A stretch of 64,000 bases of DNA, taken from assembly GCF_035984545.1 (NCBI RefSeq), contig NZ_JAXCHP010000001.1, forward strand, positions 310,001 through 374,000, in the 5' to 3' direction. The position numbers were made by a program, and so were the translations under genes. This DNA comes from Cryobacterium sp. GrIS_2_6. GTDB taxonomy: Bacteria; Actinomycetota; Actinomycetes; Actinomycetales; Microbacteriaceae. Shown in pieces: positions 43,725 through 52,192 of this stretch. The notes beneath the pieces are model-generated. The model saw only the letters and a program-made list of their open reading frames with translations. It was not told the DNA's origin and did no database searches. Each line of letters starts with the position of its first letter. The first letter of the stretch is position 1.

Positions 43725-44441
43725 TCAGTTCGTGGTGGGGATGGCGGCGGGCGCGGGTTCTGGCCCGAAAGGATCCGGTTCGCCCTGTCGTCCGGAATCG
43801 TTGTATCGGTAGAGACGGGGCGGACGGTGCCGGGTGCCTGCGACGCGTTCGCCGGTGTCGACGATGGAACCGGATGCCTCGATCGTGCGACGGAAATTGG
43901 CCGGGTCGAGGGACTTCTGCAGCACTGCCTCGTGCACGTCGCGCAACTGGGAGAGCGTAAAGGTCTCGCCGAGGAAGGCGTGGGCGATCCGGGAATACTC
44001 GACCTTGGTCCGCAGCCGCCAGAGGGCGTACTCGACGATCCGGTTGTGGTCGAAGGCGAGCCGCGGCAGGCGGTCTGCGGGGAACCAGCGCACGTTGTCG
44101 CCGACGACGGCGAGGTCGGCCTCACCGGACTCGACGAGGGCCCAGTAGACGACGGACACCACGCGGCCGCCGGCGGAGCGGCCGGGATCGCCGAAGGTAT
44201 AGAGCTGCTCGAGGTACCTGGGCGCGAGGCCGGTCGTCTCGCGCAGGGTTCGGGCGGCGGCCGCCGCGAGTTCCTCGTCGCCGGGCAGCCCGCCGCCAGG
44301 CAACGCCCACTGGTCGAGGTATGGGTCCCTGGTGCGGCGGACCAGGGGGAGCCACAGCGTCTTGAAGTCGGATTCCGCGTCGGAGCGCAGGGCGAAGATC
44401 ACGGTCGACACGGCGAGTGCGACAGTGGCTTGAGCGCTCAT
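43725..44441 (-). CDS. nrtR: NrtR-type Nudix transcriptional regulator of NAD synthesis
   Basis: The protein has 238 residues from the ATG at 44441; a GTG at 44453 is an alternative without a clear ribosome-binding site. The N-terminal Nudix domain (about 5-145) has the box as LPGGGLPGDEELAAAAARTL followed by RETTGLAP, where the usual EE pair is not complete, fitting the ligand-sensing, non-hydrolysing NrtR family. A winged-helix part follows (EYSRIAHAFLGETFTLSQLR, then KSLDPANFRRTIEASG). Known NrtR proteins bind ADP-ribose and repress NAD genes. It directly precedes nadABC-nifS, and two similar palindromes lie before its start, so autoregulated control of the whole operon is likely. Confidence 0.9.
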   Translation of the reverse strand: MSAQATVALAVSTVIFALRSDAESDFKTLWLPLVRRTRDPYLDQWALPGGGLPGDEELAAAAARTLRETTGLAPRYLEQLYTFGDPGRSAGGRVVSVVYWALVESGEADLAVVGDNVRWFPADRLPRLAFDHNRIVEYALWRLRTKVEYSRIAHAFLGETFTLSQLRDVHEAVLQKSLDPANFRRTIEASGSIVDTGERVAGTRHRPPRLYRYNDSGRQGEPDPFGPEPAPAAIPTTN

Positions 44442-44462
44442 GGGGGCATCCACTGGGTAAAG

Positions 44463-44473
44463 GTCAGTATGAC
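44463..44473. promoter_or_regulatory. Likely NrtR operator, gene-proximal copy
   Basis: GTCA-GTA-TGAC, a 4+4 bp palindrome with a 3 bp spacer, 21 bp upstream of the nrtR start and downstream of the proposed -10. It also belongs to a longer inverted repeat: GGTCAGTATGACT here against AGTCATTCTGACC at 44498-44510, 12 of 13 positions matching. Confidence 0.65.
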
Positions 44474-44490
44474 TCTAACTGGGTGAACCC

Positions 44491-44496
44491 ATCATA
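44491..44496 (-). promoter_or_regulatory. Possible -10 hexamer of the nrtR-nad operon
   Basis: On the minus strand this reads TATGAT, a near-consensus -10 hexamer about 50 bp before the nrtR start codon. It lies between the two GTCA-N3-TGAC palindromes, so bound repressor would block it. Confidence 0.45.
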
Positions 44497-44498
44497 TA

Positions 44499-44509
44499 GT
44501 CATTCTGAC
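44499..44509. promoter_or_regulatory. Likely NrtR operator, promoter-distal copy
   Basis: GTCA-TTC-TGAC, the second copy of the palindrome, 36 bp from the first, which is close to three helical turns or a little more. It lies just upstream of the proposed -10 hexamer, in the -35/spacer region. Confidence 0.65.
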
Positions 44510-44529
44510 CCGAAGTCGCCCCCTGCGGC

Positions 44530-45270
44530 TCAGTTTTTGGCAGCGGCCACGACGGAACGACGGGCGCCCTTGCCCGTGAGGCCCCACAGGGTGACGCGGG
44601 CCATCGCTTCGACGACGATGCTTCCGCTCATCTTGGATGAGCCGAGCACACGCTCGACGAAGGTGATCGGCACTTCGACGACGGTCAGGCCGGCCCGCAC
44701 GCTCGTGAGCAGCATGTCGATCTGGAAGCAATAGCCCAGGCTCTCGACGCTCGCGAGGTCCATGCGTTCGAGCGCATGCGCCGTGTAGACGCGGTAGCCG
44801 CCTGTGACGTCGTGCTGGCGGAGCCGGAGCACGAGGCGGGAGTATGTCGATCCACCGCGGGACAGCGCGCGGCGGTGCCACGGCCAGTTCTGCACGGCTC
44901 CGCCCGGAACCCAGCGCGATCCCATCACGACGTCGGCGGTCTTCGCCGCCGCCAGCAGGTCGGGGAGCTGCTCAGGCTGGTGCGAACCGTCCGAGTCGAG
45001 CTGCACGAGCTCGTCGTAGCCGCGGGACAGGCCCCAGCCGAAGGCCTCGAGGTAGGCCGCTCCGAGGCCGTTCTTCTTCGTGCGGTGCAGGACGTGCACC
45101 TGGGAGTCCGCTGTGGCGATGGCATCGGCGAGCTGGCCGGTGCCATCGGGGGAGGCGTCGTCGACGACGAGGATGTCCGCGTTCGGGACGCTCGCGCGCA
45201 CCCTGGCCACGATCGGATTGATGTTCTCGCGTTCGTTGTAGGTCGGGATGATGACCAGTGTCTGTGCCAT
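44530..45270 (-). CDS. Polyprenol monophosphomannose synthase (GT2, DPM1/Ppm1-like)
   Basis: Transfers mannose from GDP-mannose to polyprenyl phosphate at the inner membrane face. The protein has 246 residues: VIIPTYNERENI at the N-terminus, VVDDASPDGTG, LDSDGSHQPEQLPDLL with the metal-binding DSD, and VVMGSRWVPGG, all DPM1 family signatures. It has no membrane helix, as in the catalytic part of mycobacterial Ppm1. The GT-C glycosyltransferase 5 bp upstream in the same operon would be a natural user of the lipid-linked sugar. Confidence 0.9.
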   Translation of the reverse strand: MAQTLVIIPTYNERENINPIVARVRASVPNADILVVDDASPDGTGQLADAIATADSQVHVLHRTKKNGLGAAYLEAFGWGLSRGYDELVQLDSDGSHQPEQLPDLLAAAKTADVVMGSRWVPGGAVQNWPWHRRALSRGGSTYSRLVLRLRQHDVTGGYRVYTAHALERMDLASVESLGYCFQIDMLLTSVRAGLTVVEVPITFVERVLGSSKMSGSIVVEAMARVTLWGLTGKGARRSVVAAAKN

Positions 45271-45275
45271 GAAAA

Positions 45276-46814
45276 CTACCTTGTCAGTTCGGTGATTGTT
45301 GTGTGTACGACCGTGGCCGTTGAGGCGACGGAAAATCCCAGGTCTTGCAGCGTGTGCAGGTCGGTGCCCGCTTTTTCTTCACTGCTGCCCGAATACTGCA
45401 CCAGCCATACCGTATCGGTGCCCGCGAGTGAATCCAGGACGCTCGTGAGCGGCCGGGTGGTGTCCCAGAGGGATCCGGTGTCCCCATAGGCCGTGTCGAG
45501 GGTCACGTCGCGCAGCCCGGTGAAGGATGCCGGGTACAGGTGCAGCGCGAGCCGCGGCTTCCGTGAGGGCCGCACGCTCTCGTCGAACACGATCGCGTCG
45601 CCGGGGTGCGCACCGGCCTTGACGACGGACGCGGCCTGGCGCCAGTCGCTCCCGGCGTTCTTGGCGTACGGGCCGCGCTGGTCGACGTAACCCGGTACCA
45701 CGGCGGCGACGAGCAGTACGAGCGCCGCGATCCCGGCCCAGCGGGGCCTGATCCAGGCTACGGCGATCCCGAGCGCGATCGCGGCGGCCGGCGTGCAGAT
45801 GGAGAGGTACCGTAGCGAGTACATCGGCGTGACGATATGCGTGCCGATCAGCAGCGCCGCACTCGGCACGAGCATCCAGGCGAGCATCACGCCCAACGCA
45901 GCCCTGTTCCGCTCGAGGGTGGGCACCCTTCCGCGGCCGAACCAGGCGAGAATGACCGCGAGCAGGATCAGCGCCCAGGCGATGACCGCCGCGGGCACGT
46001 TGCCGAACCACTGGTTGACGGCCGCGTCGAGGACGCCCGTCTGGGCCCGCCGCCCGATGAACGAGAGCTGGTCCTTCTGGCTGACGCCCGCGAGCAGGAC
46101 CGGGGAAGCGATGGCGAGGCCGACGACGGTCGCGCCCGACCAGGCGATCAGCTGTCCGCGTCGCCGGGCCCGATCGGGCGCGAGCAGGAACACCGCGATC
46201 CCGAGTACGGGGACCAGAAGCGCGACGTAGAGGAAGACATAGATTCCGAGGGCGAAGAGCGCGGTGAAGCCGATCCAGAGCCAGCTTTGGGTCGACCGGC
46301 TCGCCGTCCCTGCGCGCACCAGGTGCACGAGCAGCACGACGAGCCACACGGCGATAGCCGTCGCGAGCGCAGTCGACCGCGCCTCTGCGCCCATGTACGT
46401 CACCCGGGGGAGTACCGCGAAGACGAGGGCTGCGATCCAGGCGACCCTGGCCCCGGTCAGCATCCGGGCGAGGACGAACGTTCCCGCCGTCGCGACACCG
46501 ATCGCAATCGCGCTCGGGAGCCTGGTGGAGAACTCGGAGGCACCGAAGAGGTCGATCCAGAAGTGCAGCATCAGGTAGTAGGTGCCATGAACGGCATCGA
46601 TCGTGCCGAGCATCCGGAACAGGGAGGGCAACGAACGCTCCGCGGACATCACGCTCGCGGCTTCATCGCCCCAATAGGACGGGTTCCACGACGCCGCGGC
46701 GGAGATCAGCAGGCCGAGAACACCGACGTACAGCGGGGCCAGCTGCCGGTGGGTGGGCCAGGATCGCCGCTGCGGGCGCAGCTCTGGATCATGGGTCACG
46801 GGCAGATAAGTCAC
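45276..46814 (-). CDS. GT-C type membrane glycosyltransferase (GT39/ArnT-like)
   Basis: The protein has 512 residues with about 11 membrane helices and a C-terminal extracytoplasmic domain (about 400-512). The first outer loop has SYWGDEAASVMSAERSLP (about 47-64); the DE pair is the catalytic-loop feature of GT-C enzymes that use polyprenyl-phosphate sugars. RLPSAIAIGVATAGTFVLAR follows in the usual place. It is 5 bp from the DPM-like synthase, so it probably uses polyprenyl-phosphate mannose to modify proteins or a cell-envelope polymer. The acceptor is unknown. Confidence 0.85.
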   Translation of the reverse strand: MTYLPVTHDPELRPQRRSWPTHRQLAPLYVGVLGLLISAAASWNPSYWGDEAASVMSAERSLPSLFRMLGTIDAVHGTYYLMLHFWIDLFGASEFSTRLPSAIAIGVATAGTFVLARMLTGARVAWIAALVFAVLPRVTYMGAEARSTALATAIAVWLVVLLVHLVRAGTASRSTQSWLWIGFTALFALGIYVFLYVALLVPVLGIAVFLLAPDRARRRGQLIAWSGATVVGLAIASPVLLAGVSQKDQLSFIGRRAQTGVLDAAVNQWFGNVPAAVIAWALILLAVILAWFGRGRVPTLERNRAALGVMLAWMLVPSAALLIGTHIVTPMYSLRYLSICTPAAAIALGIAVAWIRPRWAGIAALVLLVAAVVPGYVDQRGPYAKNAGSDWRQAASVVKAGAHPGDAIVFDESVRPSRKPRLALHLYPASFTGLRDVTLDTAYGDTGSLWDTTRPLTSVLDSLAGTDTVWLVQYSGSSEEKAGTDLHTLQDLGFSVASTATVVHTTITELTR

Positions 46815-46898
46815 CCCATTACGTTATGCCACCCGGTCGGGGGTTTCCCGACGACCCGGTGGCGGGCACCTGCGAAGGCTCTCAGTTTGGCGCTGTCG

Positions 46899-48281
46899 TC
46901 AGGCCCGCGGGCCCTGTCCGGTGCGGGCGCTGCGCGGCAGGCGGATGTCGATGGCCAGGCCCGTCCCCGTGTTGCGCAGGCTGATGGTTCCCTGCGCCCG
47001 CGTCACGATGGCGTGCACGATCGCGAGGCCGAGCCCCGACCCGATCGATCCGCTCGCGCGGGACTGTTCCGGCCGGGAGAACCGGTCGAAGGCCACCGGG
47101 ATGAAGGATTCCGGCATGCCGGGCCCCGTGTCCACGACGCTCAGCATGGCACACTCAGGAAGGCTGCGGAGCGTGACGGTCACGGCGCCGCGGCCGCCCA
47201 TGGCGTTGATGGCGTTCGAGATGAGATTGTCGATGAGCTGCCCGACGTTGGTCACCGAGATCGCATAGCGGCCGGTCGGGTCCTCGCCCTCGATCTCGTA
47301 GTCGACGTCGAGATCCTCCCCGTTCCGAACCACCCTGGCGCGGTCGACCGAGGCCGAGATCTCGGCGATCAGGTTTTCCCAGCCGCACTCCGGCGGGGCC
47401 TGCTGGCTCTCGAGCTTGGACAGTTCCAGCAGGTTCGTCGCAAGCCGGGAGAGGCGGTCCACGGTGCGGGAGGCGTCGTCGATATCCGCCTCCAGGGCGG
47501 GAGCGTCGCCGGAATTGAGATGCGCGAGCTCGAGCTGCGCCTTGAGCACGGCGAGGGGAGTGCGCAACTCGTGGCTCGCATCCGACACCACCTGCTTCTC
47601 CCTGTCGAGACTGCGGCGCAGCCGGGAGATGAAATCATTGAGCGTGACTGCGAGGCGGCTGACCTCGTCCCGGCCTGCCGGGACGAGCAGTTGCGCGGAG
47701 GACCCGGTGGTGCTCAGGCTCTCCGCCTCCTTGCGCAGCCGGTTCACAGGGCGGAGGGCCGCGCCGGTGAGCAGCCACGAGGCGAGGCCGAAACCCACGG
47801 TCAGCAGCACGGTGCCCATGATGAGCACCCGGCCCAGTTCGTCCAGCAGCAGACCGAGCGCCTCCTCGTTCCGCGCCGTGATGACGACCCAGTTGCCCTG
47901 GTTGGTCACGGCCGTCGTCGCGGCGACAAGGTACCGGGCGTTGCCCGCGTCGATCGTCTGCGGCGTCTCGCCGATCGTCGCGAGTACACTCACTCGTTTC
48001 CGCAGCGCCATCGGCAGCGAGGACTTGGAGATCTGGCCGTCCGGACCGACGATCGCGATGAGCTGGCCCTCGCTCGGGCCGTCGATGGGTTCGGTCGGGT
48101 TGCGGATCAGGTCTGTCACGATCGGGGCCGCGTCGCTGTGCAGCAGTGTCGTCGTCGTCTCGATCAGGATCGCCTGGACCTCGCCGCGGAAGAACACCGC
48201 GGCACCGCTGAAAAGGACAGCGGCGATCACGAGACTGCCGACGGTGATGCGGGCCCGGATCGACAGCCCGGGTAACCTCAT
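46899..48281 (-). CDS. Sensor histidine kinase, HAMP/HisKA type (MprB-like)
   Basis: The protein has 460 residues. Two membrane helices (about 12-31 and 152-173) enclose an extracytoplasmic sensor of roughly 120 residues. A HAMP segment follows (RPVNRLRKEAESLS), then the phosphoacceptor H237 in VSDASHELRTPLAVLK and an ATPase domain with NLISNAINAMGG (N-box), VVDTGPGMP and GSGLGLAIVHAIV. It starts 13 bp after the OmpR-type regulator, forming an operon with it. The resemblance to the stress-responsive MprAB/TcsS group of actinobacteria is only general. Confidence 0.92.
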   Translation of the reverse strand: MRLPGLSIRARITVGSLVIAAVLFSGAAVFFRGEVQAILIETTTTLLHSDAAPIVTDLIRNPTEPIDGPSEGQLIAIVGPDGQISKSSLPMALRKRVSVLATIGETPQTIDAGNARYLVAATTAVTNQGNWVVITARNEEALGLLLDELGRVLIMGTVLLTVGFGLASWLLTGAALRPVNRLRKEAESLSTTGSSAQLLVPAGRDEVSRLAVTLNDFISRLRRSLDREKQVVSDASHELRTPLAVLKAQLELAHLNSGDAPALEADIDDASRTVDRLSRLATNLLELSKLESQQAPPECGWENLIAEISASVDRARVVRNGEDLDVDYEIEGEDPTGRYAISVTNVGQLIDNLISNAINAMGGRGAVTVTLRSLPECAMLSVVDTGPGMPESFIPVAFDRFSRPEQSRASGSIGSGLGLAIVHAIVTRAQGTISLRNTGTGLAIDIRLPRSARTGQGPRA

Positions 48282-48294
48282 GGACGTGCTCCGC

Positions 48295-48972
48295 TCATTC
48301 GACGAGTTCCACGGCGTACCCTGAGCCGCGCACGGTCACGATCCGCATCCCGGCCGCCGCAGAGTCGATCTTGCGCCGCAGGTAGCTGATGTACTGGTCG
48401 ACGATGTTCGGGTCGATGTGTTCGGTGCCGTTCCAGATCTCTTCGAGGATCGTCGTGCGGTCGACGGTCGTCCCTGCCCGGCTGCAGAGGAGACGGAGCA
48501 GCGCGACTTCCTTGGGGCTCATCGAGACGGACCGGCCGGCCACGGTCACCTTGAGGTCCCGGGAATCGATGGCGAGGTTGCCGAGCTCGAGGCTCAGGGG
48601 CGTTGCCATCGACTGGCGTCTGAGCAGGGCGCGCACCCGGGCGGTGAGCTCGAGGAAGGCGAAGGGCTTGGTGAGGTAGTCGTCCGCGCCGCTGTCGAGC
48701 CCGAAGACCCGGTCGTCGACGGTGTCCCTGGCGGTCAGGAGCAGGACCGGCATGGTGTTGCCGGAGTCGCGGATGCGCCGGCAGATCTCGAACCCGGTCA
48801 TCTGCGGCAACATGACGTCGATGGCTGCAAGGTCGAATTCGTTGTTGTTGATCGCGATCAGGGCATCCATCCCGTTCCCGACCCTGACGATCTCGTAGCC
48901 CTCTGCCTCGAGTCCGCGTTCGATCAGCGCGCCCATTTGTTCATCGTCTTCCACGACCAGGATCTTCGTCAT
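48295..48972 (-). CDS. Response regulator, OmpR/PhoB family
   Basis: The protein has 225 residues. The receiver domain has EDDE at 8-11, the phosphorylation site D52 in LAAIDVMLPQMTG, and the lysine in DDYLTKPFAFLEL near 101. The C-terminal winged helix starts near 130 (LAIDSRDLKVTVAGRSVSMS, then KEVALLRLLCSR and VDQYISYLRRKID). It is the first gene of a leftward operon with the sensor kinase; the glycosyltransferase genes lie 84 bp beyond the kinase and could be in the same unit or under its control. Confidence 0.94.
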   Translation of the reverse strand: MTKILVVEDDEQMGALIERGLEAEGYEIVRVGNGMDALIAINNNEFDLAAIDVMLPQMTGFEICRRIRDSGNTMPVLLLTARDTVDDRVFGLDSGADDYLTKPFAFLELTARVRALLRRQSMATPLSLELGNLAIDSRDLKVTVAGRSVSMSPKEVALLRLLCSRAGTTVDRTTILEEIWNGTEHIDPNIVDQYISYLRRKIDSAAAGMRIVTVRGSGYAVELVE

Positions 48973-49090
48973 GCCCGCCCCTTTTGCTCGTACGCCGCTA
49001 CCTCTTCATGCTGGCACGTTCCCGGTGCGGATCGTGACCAGTGTGAAGGTTCCGCTCCAATCGCGCCGCCCTCGTGGCTAGGCTGACGCC

Positions 49091-49948
49091 ATGGTCGAAA
49101 CCCCGCCTGCCACGCCAGCGCCCGCCCGGACGGTGCCTGTCGACCCGACTGCCGTCGGTGTAGCCGTCGCCCAGTTCGTTCCCGGCGCCGACCGGGAGGC
49201 GAACCTCGCCGAGGTCACCCGCCTGGCAAGCATCGCGGCCGCCCGCGGCGCGCAGCTCGTCGTGTTCCCCGAGTATTCCGCGTTCTTCGAGCCCACTCTC
49301 GGGCCCGCGTTCGTCGCGGCCGCCGAGCCGATCGACGGGCCGTTCGTGACGGCGCTCATGGCGCTCGCCGAAGGCCTGGGCCTCGTCATCGTCGCTGGCA
49401 TGCTCGAGGAGGCCGCCGGTGCCGGACGATTCTTCAACACCCTCGTCGCGGTCGGGCCGACGCTTGGCCTCCTCGCCCGCTACCGCAAGTTGCACCTCTA
49501 CGATGCTTTCGGCGAGCGCGAATCCGACTGGGTGCTGCCCGGCGCGATCGAGCCGCCGCAGACCTTCTCGGTCGGAGGGCTGCGGGTGGGGTTGCAGACC
49601 TGCTACGACATCCGCTTTCCCGAGGTCACCCGGCGGCTCGTCGACGCGGGTGCCGAGCTCGTGCTCGTGCCCGCCGAATGGGTGCGGGGCCCGCTCAAGG
49701 AGCAGCAGTGGCGCACCCTCCTGACCGCGCGCGCGATCGAGAACACTGTTTATGTCGCCGCCGCCGACCACGCCCCGCCCATCGGTGTCGGCACGAGCAT
49801 GATCGTCGACCCGATGGGGGTCGAACTGGTCACAATCGGCGAGACGACGGATGTCGGCCTCGCCTGGCTCACCTCGGCTCGCCTCGGGCAGGTGCGTGCG
49901 GTCAATCCGGCACTCCGGCTTCGGCGCTTCGGGGTCGTCGAGGTCTAG
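49091..49948 (+). CDS. Carbon-nitrogen hydrolase (nitrilase superfamily)
   Basis: Amidase-like enzyme, 285 residues. The complete Glu-Lys-Cys triad is visible: E61 in VVFPEYSAFF, K133 in RYRKLHLYDAF, and C171 in VGLQTCYDIRFPE. This loop form (KLHLYDAFGERES, then RFPEVTRRLVDAGAE) resembles the Nit1/Nit2-like omega-amidase and deaminated-glutathione amidase branch. Actinobacteria lack glutathione, so the real substrate is open. The first 20 residues are Pro/Ala-rich. It is divergent from the response regulator. Confidence 0.9.
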   Translation: MVETPPATPAPARTVPVDPTAVGVAVAQFVPGADREANLAEVTRLASIAAARGAQLVVFPEYSAFFEPTLGPAFVAAAEPIDGPFVTALMALAEGLGLVIVAGMLEEAAGAGRFFNTLVAVGPTLGLLARYRKLHLYDAFGERESDWVLPGAIEPPQTFSVGGLRVGLQTCYDIRFPEVTRRLVDAGAELVLVPAEWVRGPLKEQQWRTLLTARAIENTVYVAAADHAPPIGVGTSMIVDPMGVELVTIGETTDVGLAWLTSARLGQVRAVNPALRLRRFGVVEV

Positions 49949-49968
49949 CCGCCGGGAACGGGGGAGCC

Positions 49969-50355
49969 TCAGCCCTCGGCTGCGATCGTGTCCTGGGAGA
50001 CCGCTGCCGCCCGGGAACGGAAACCGGGTTCCTTGCGCATCACGTGGTCCTGCTCGGACATCGCCCGCTCCTCTCCCGTGGCGACGAGTCCCTGGGAGCT
50101 GTTCGCCGAGCGGGTGAGCTGGGCGAGCCACAGCGGATTGATGGTCGGCGGCTGGCCGCCGGAGAACTTGAAGTACAGCGGGATGGCCGGGTGCAGCCAG
50201 GCGGAACTGCGACCGTCTCCGGCCTCTGCGGCATTCCGCCAGGACAACAGGAAACTCTCGCCGCGGCGTAACTTCTGCACGATGACGATTTGCAGGTGCG
50301 CGAGGATCCGGTCGTCGAATTCGACGGTGACCCGGTCATACGTCAACGAACCCAT
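49969..50355 (-). CDS. Small conserved actinobacterial protein (DUF7882-like)
   Basis: The protein has 128 residues. It matches my memory of a small family restricted to Microbacteriaceae (the DUF7882 kind, often mislabelled as ATP-dependent DNA ligase). Signs are VEFDDRILAHLQIVIVQKLR near 10-29, RGESFLLSWRN near 31-41, and SAWLHPAIPLYFKFSGG near 52-68. The C-terminal 30 residues are polar and probably disordered. No enzyme motif, membrane helix or signal peptide is visible. It is convergent with the nitrilase gene. Function unknown. Confidence 0.75.
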   Translation of the reverse strand: MGSLTYDRVTVEFDDRILAHLQIVIVQKLRRGESFLLSWRNAAEAGDGRSSAWLHPAIPLYFKFSGGQPPTINPLWLAQLTRSANSSQGLVATGEERAMSEQDHVMRKEPGFRSRAAAVSQDTIAAEG

Positions 50356-50454
50356 GGGGCGCCGCTTTCAGTCGGTGAACTCTCGCGCGAACAACAGACC
50401 GCCCTTATGGGGCATCCGCTGGGCTCGCACTGTAAGTGTGGTCGTAATTCCCGG

Positions 50455-51222
50455 TCAATACAAGGGAATCGTCAGGCCGCGGCGGTCGCGGCCGGCACCT
50501 GCATCTACGATGCCGTGAACCACGAGGTCGATCTCGGCCCGGAGTGAGTTCGGCAGGCTCTCCATCGGCTCCCGTCCCAGCCCGCACCGGATCAGGGCGA
50601 GGTTCAGAAGCGAGAAGACGCTCCGGGCCGCAAGCGAAGGGTCGACGCCGGGCCGGAGCCGTTCCGATCCGTCCGGGGCGTTTCTTCCGTATCCGCTGAG
50701 TACGGTCGCGATGATGGCCTCGAGCCCGTCGGCGAGTTCGAGTGCCTCGATGCGATACGCGCCGGTGGGCTCGCCGCACAGGATCTCGCGCTGGTAGTAG
50801 GCGGTGTTCTCCGGGTGGCGCGCGGCGGAGGTCAGCAGGGGGAGGAGGACGGCCATGATCGCGTCCGTCGGGGCGAGGGATGCGTCCGCTTTCGTTGGAT
50901 CGTGCCGGGTTCCGGTCAGGGCCCTGCGCCACTCGTTGTTGAAGACCATCAGGAGGAGTTCGGGCTTCGAGGTCGCGTACCGGAAGAGCGTCCCCGCCGC
51001 GACATCCGCGCGATCGGCGATGTCCTGGGTCGTGACGAGCGCGTAGCCGCGCTCGGCGAAGAGACTCTCGGCGGCCGCGAGGATGCGGCTCTGCTTGTCA
51101 CGCTTGTTGCGTTCGCGGCGCCCGGGAGCGACGGTATCGGCGGCAGTGTCGGCGGCGGCACCAGCGGCGGCACCAGCGACGGGTATCCGGCCTTCATTTG
51201 GTGCGCGCACGGCAGTCCTCAC
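50455..51222 (-). CDS. TetR family regulator, divergent from an SDR gene
   Basis: The protein has 255 residues. An Ala/Gly-rich N-terminal extension of about 35 residues (encoded by GC-rich near-repeats) comes before the TetR helix-turn-helix (KQSRILAAAESLFAERGYAL, then TQDIADRADVAAGTLFRYATS, about 43-85). The C-terminal ligand domain is all helical. The true start could be further inside the gene. It shares a 140 bp promoter region with the SDR gene, which has a 12 bp palindrome, so control of the SDR gene is likely. Confidence 0.87.
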   Translation of the reverse strand: MRTAVRAPNEGRIPVAGAAAGAAADTAADTVAPGRRERNKRDKQSRILAAAESLFAERGYALVTTQDIADRADVAAGTLFRYATSKPELLLMVFNNEWRRALTGTRHDPTKADASLAPTDAIMAVLLPLLTSAARHPENTAYYQREILCGEPTGAYRIEALELADGLEAIIATVLSGYGRNAPDGSERLRPGVDPSLAARSVFSLLNLALIRCGLGREPMESLPNSLRAEIDLVVHGIVDAGAGRDRRGLTIPLY

Positions 51223-51278
51223 TCTGGGTCGGCTTCGTTCGGGGCACAGCGCACCCGGGTTTTCTCAATCGTAGATTC

Positions 51279-51290
51279 AATCAGCTGATT
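51279..51290. promoter_or_regulatory. Possible TetR operator in the tetR-SDR gap
   Basis: AATCAGCTGATT is a perfect 12 bp palindrome in an AT-richer stretch between the divergent tetR and SDR genes. CTCAAT (51265) and ATTGAG further right add weaker symmetry. The exact operator is inferred. Confidence 0.45.
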
Positions 51291-51362
51291 CCAACATAAC
51301 GGAGTACGCTCATTTTTGAGTAAAGTACAGATTCATTGAGCCCGAAGAGAAAGGTGGCCATC

Positions 51363-52097
51363 ATGGGTCGCGTTCAAGGCAAAGTGGCACTGATCAGTGG
51401 CGGTGCCCGCGGAATGGGAGCATCCCACGCGCGTCGGCTGATCGCCGAGGGAGCGCAGGTGGTCATCGGAGACCTCCTCGACACCGAGGGCGAGGCCATG
51501 GCGACCGAGCTCGGCCCGTCCGCGCGCTACGTGCACCTCAACGTCACCGACGCAGACGACTGGTCTGCCGCTGTCCTGTTCGCCGTGGAAACCTTCAGCG
51601 GGCTGGATATTCTCGTCAACAACGCCGGAATCGCGAGCGCCGCGCCGATCGAGAGCTTCCCGATCGACGTCTGGACCCGCACCATCGAGATCAACCTGAC
51701 GGGGACCTTTCTCGGCATGCGAGCGGCCATTCCTGCGCTCTCACGCCGCGGTGGCGGCTCGATCATCAACGTCTCATCGGTCGAGGGCCTCCTCGGCAGT
51801 GCGGGCCTGCACGCCTACGTCGCGTCGAAGTTCGGCGTGCGTGGCATCACGAAGTCGGTCGCCCTCGACGTGGCGCCCCTCGGCATCCGCGTGAACTCGA
51901 TCCACCCGGGCTTCATCGAGACGGCCATGACGAAGTCCCTGGACGTCGACATGGTTGAGATCCCGTTGCGCCGTGGCGCAAAGCCCGAGGAAGTCTCGAG
52001 CCTGGTGCTGTACCTCGCGAGCGACGAGTCGAGCTACTCGACCGGCGCAGAGTTCGTCATCGACGGCGGCCTCACGATCGGCATCCCACACAACTGA
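51363..52097 (+). CDS. Short-chain dehydrogenase/reductase (SDR)
   Basis: NAD(P)-dependent oxidoreductase, 244 residues. I chose the ATG at 51363 (MGRVQGKVALISGG) since AGGTGG lies upstream and SDR proteins begin this way; an in-frame codon at 51336 would add nine odd residues. The cofactor loop is GGARGMGASHA (about 13-23), NNAG at 86-89, catalytic S139 in NVSSVEG, Y152 and K156 in YVASKFG. The sequence style is close to 3-alpha/20-beta-hydroxysteroid dehydrogenase-like SDRs, which does not prove a steroid substrate. Divergent TetR gene. Confidence 0.9.
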   Translation: MGRVQGKVALISGGARGMGASHARRLIAEGAQVVIGDLLDTEGEAMATELGPSARYVHLNVTDADDWSAAVLFAVETFSGLDILVNNAGIASAAPIESFPIDVWTRTIEINLTGTFLGMRAAIPALSRRGGGSIINVSSVEGLLGSAGLHAYVASKFGVRGITKSVALDVAPLGIRVNSIHPGFIETAMTKSLDVDMVEIPLRRGAKPEEVSSLVLYLASDESSYSTGAEFVIDGGLTIGIPHN

Positions 52098-52130
52098 TCG
52101 CTTACGTCCCGGCTCCGCCCCGTCGTGCCC

Positions 52131-52192
52131 GTGAGAGTGCGTTTTCGGCCCTTAAACCGCCATCGGTTTAAGGGCCGAAAGTGCACTCTCTC
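52131..52192 (-). repeat. 62 bp palindromic element, copy B
   Basis: GTGAGAGTGC-GT-TTTCGGCCC plus TTAAACCG (52131-52159) pairs with the mirror half at 52164-52192 around CCAT. Read on the minus strand it aligns with copy A at 15561-15621. It overlaps the last codons and stop of the alpha/beta hydrolase gene. Confidence 0.9.

Noticed and set aside
44454..44529. A riboswitch for NAD genes
   Set aside because: The symmetric GTCA-N3-TGAC sites and the NrtR gene explain control by a protein; no NAD-riboswitch-like structure is visible.
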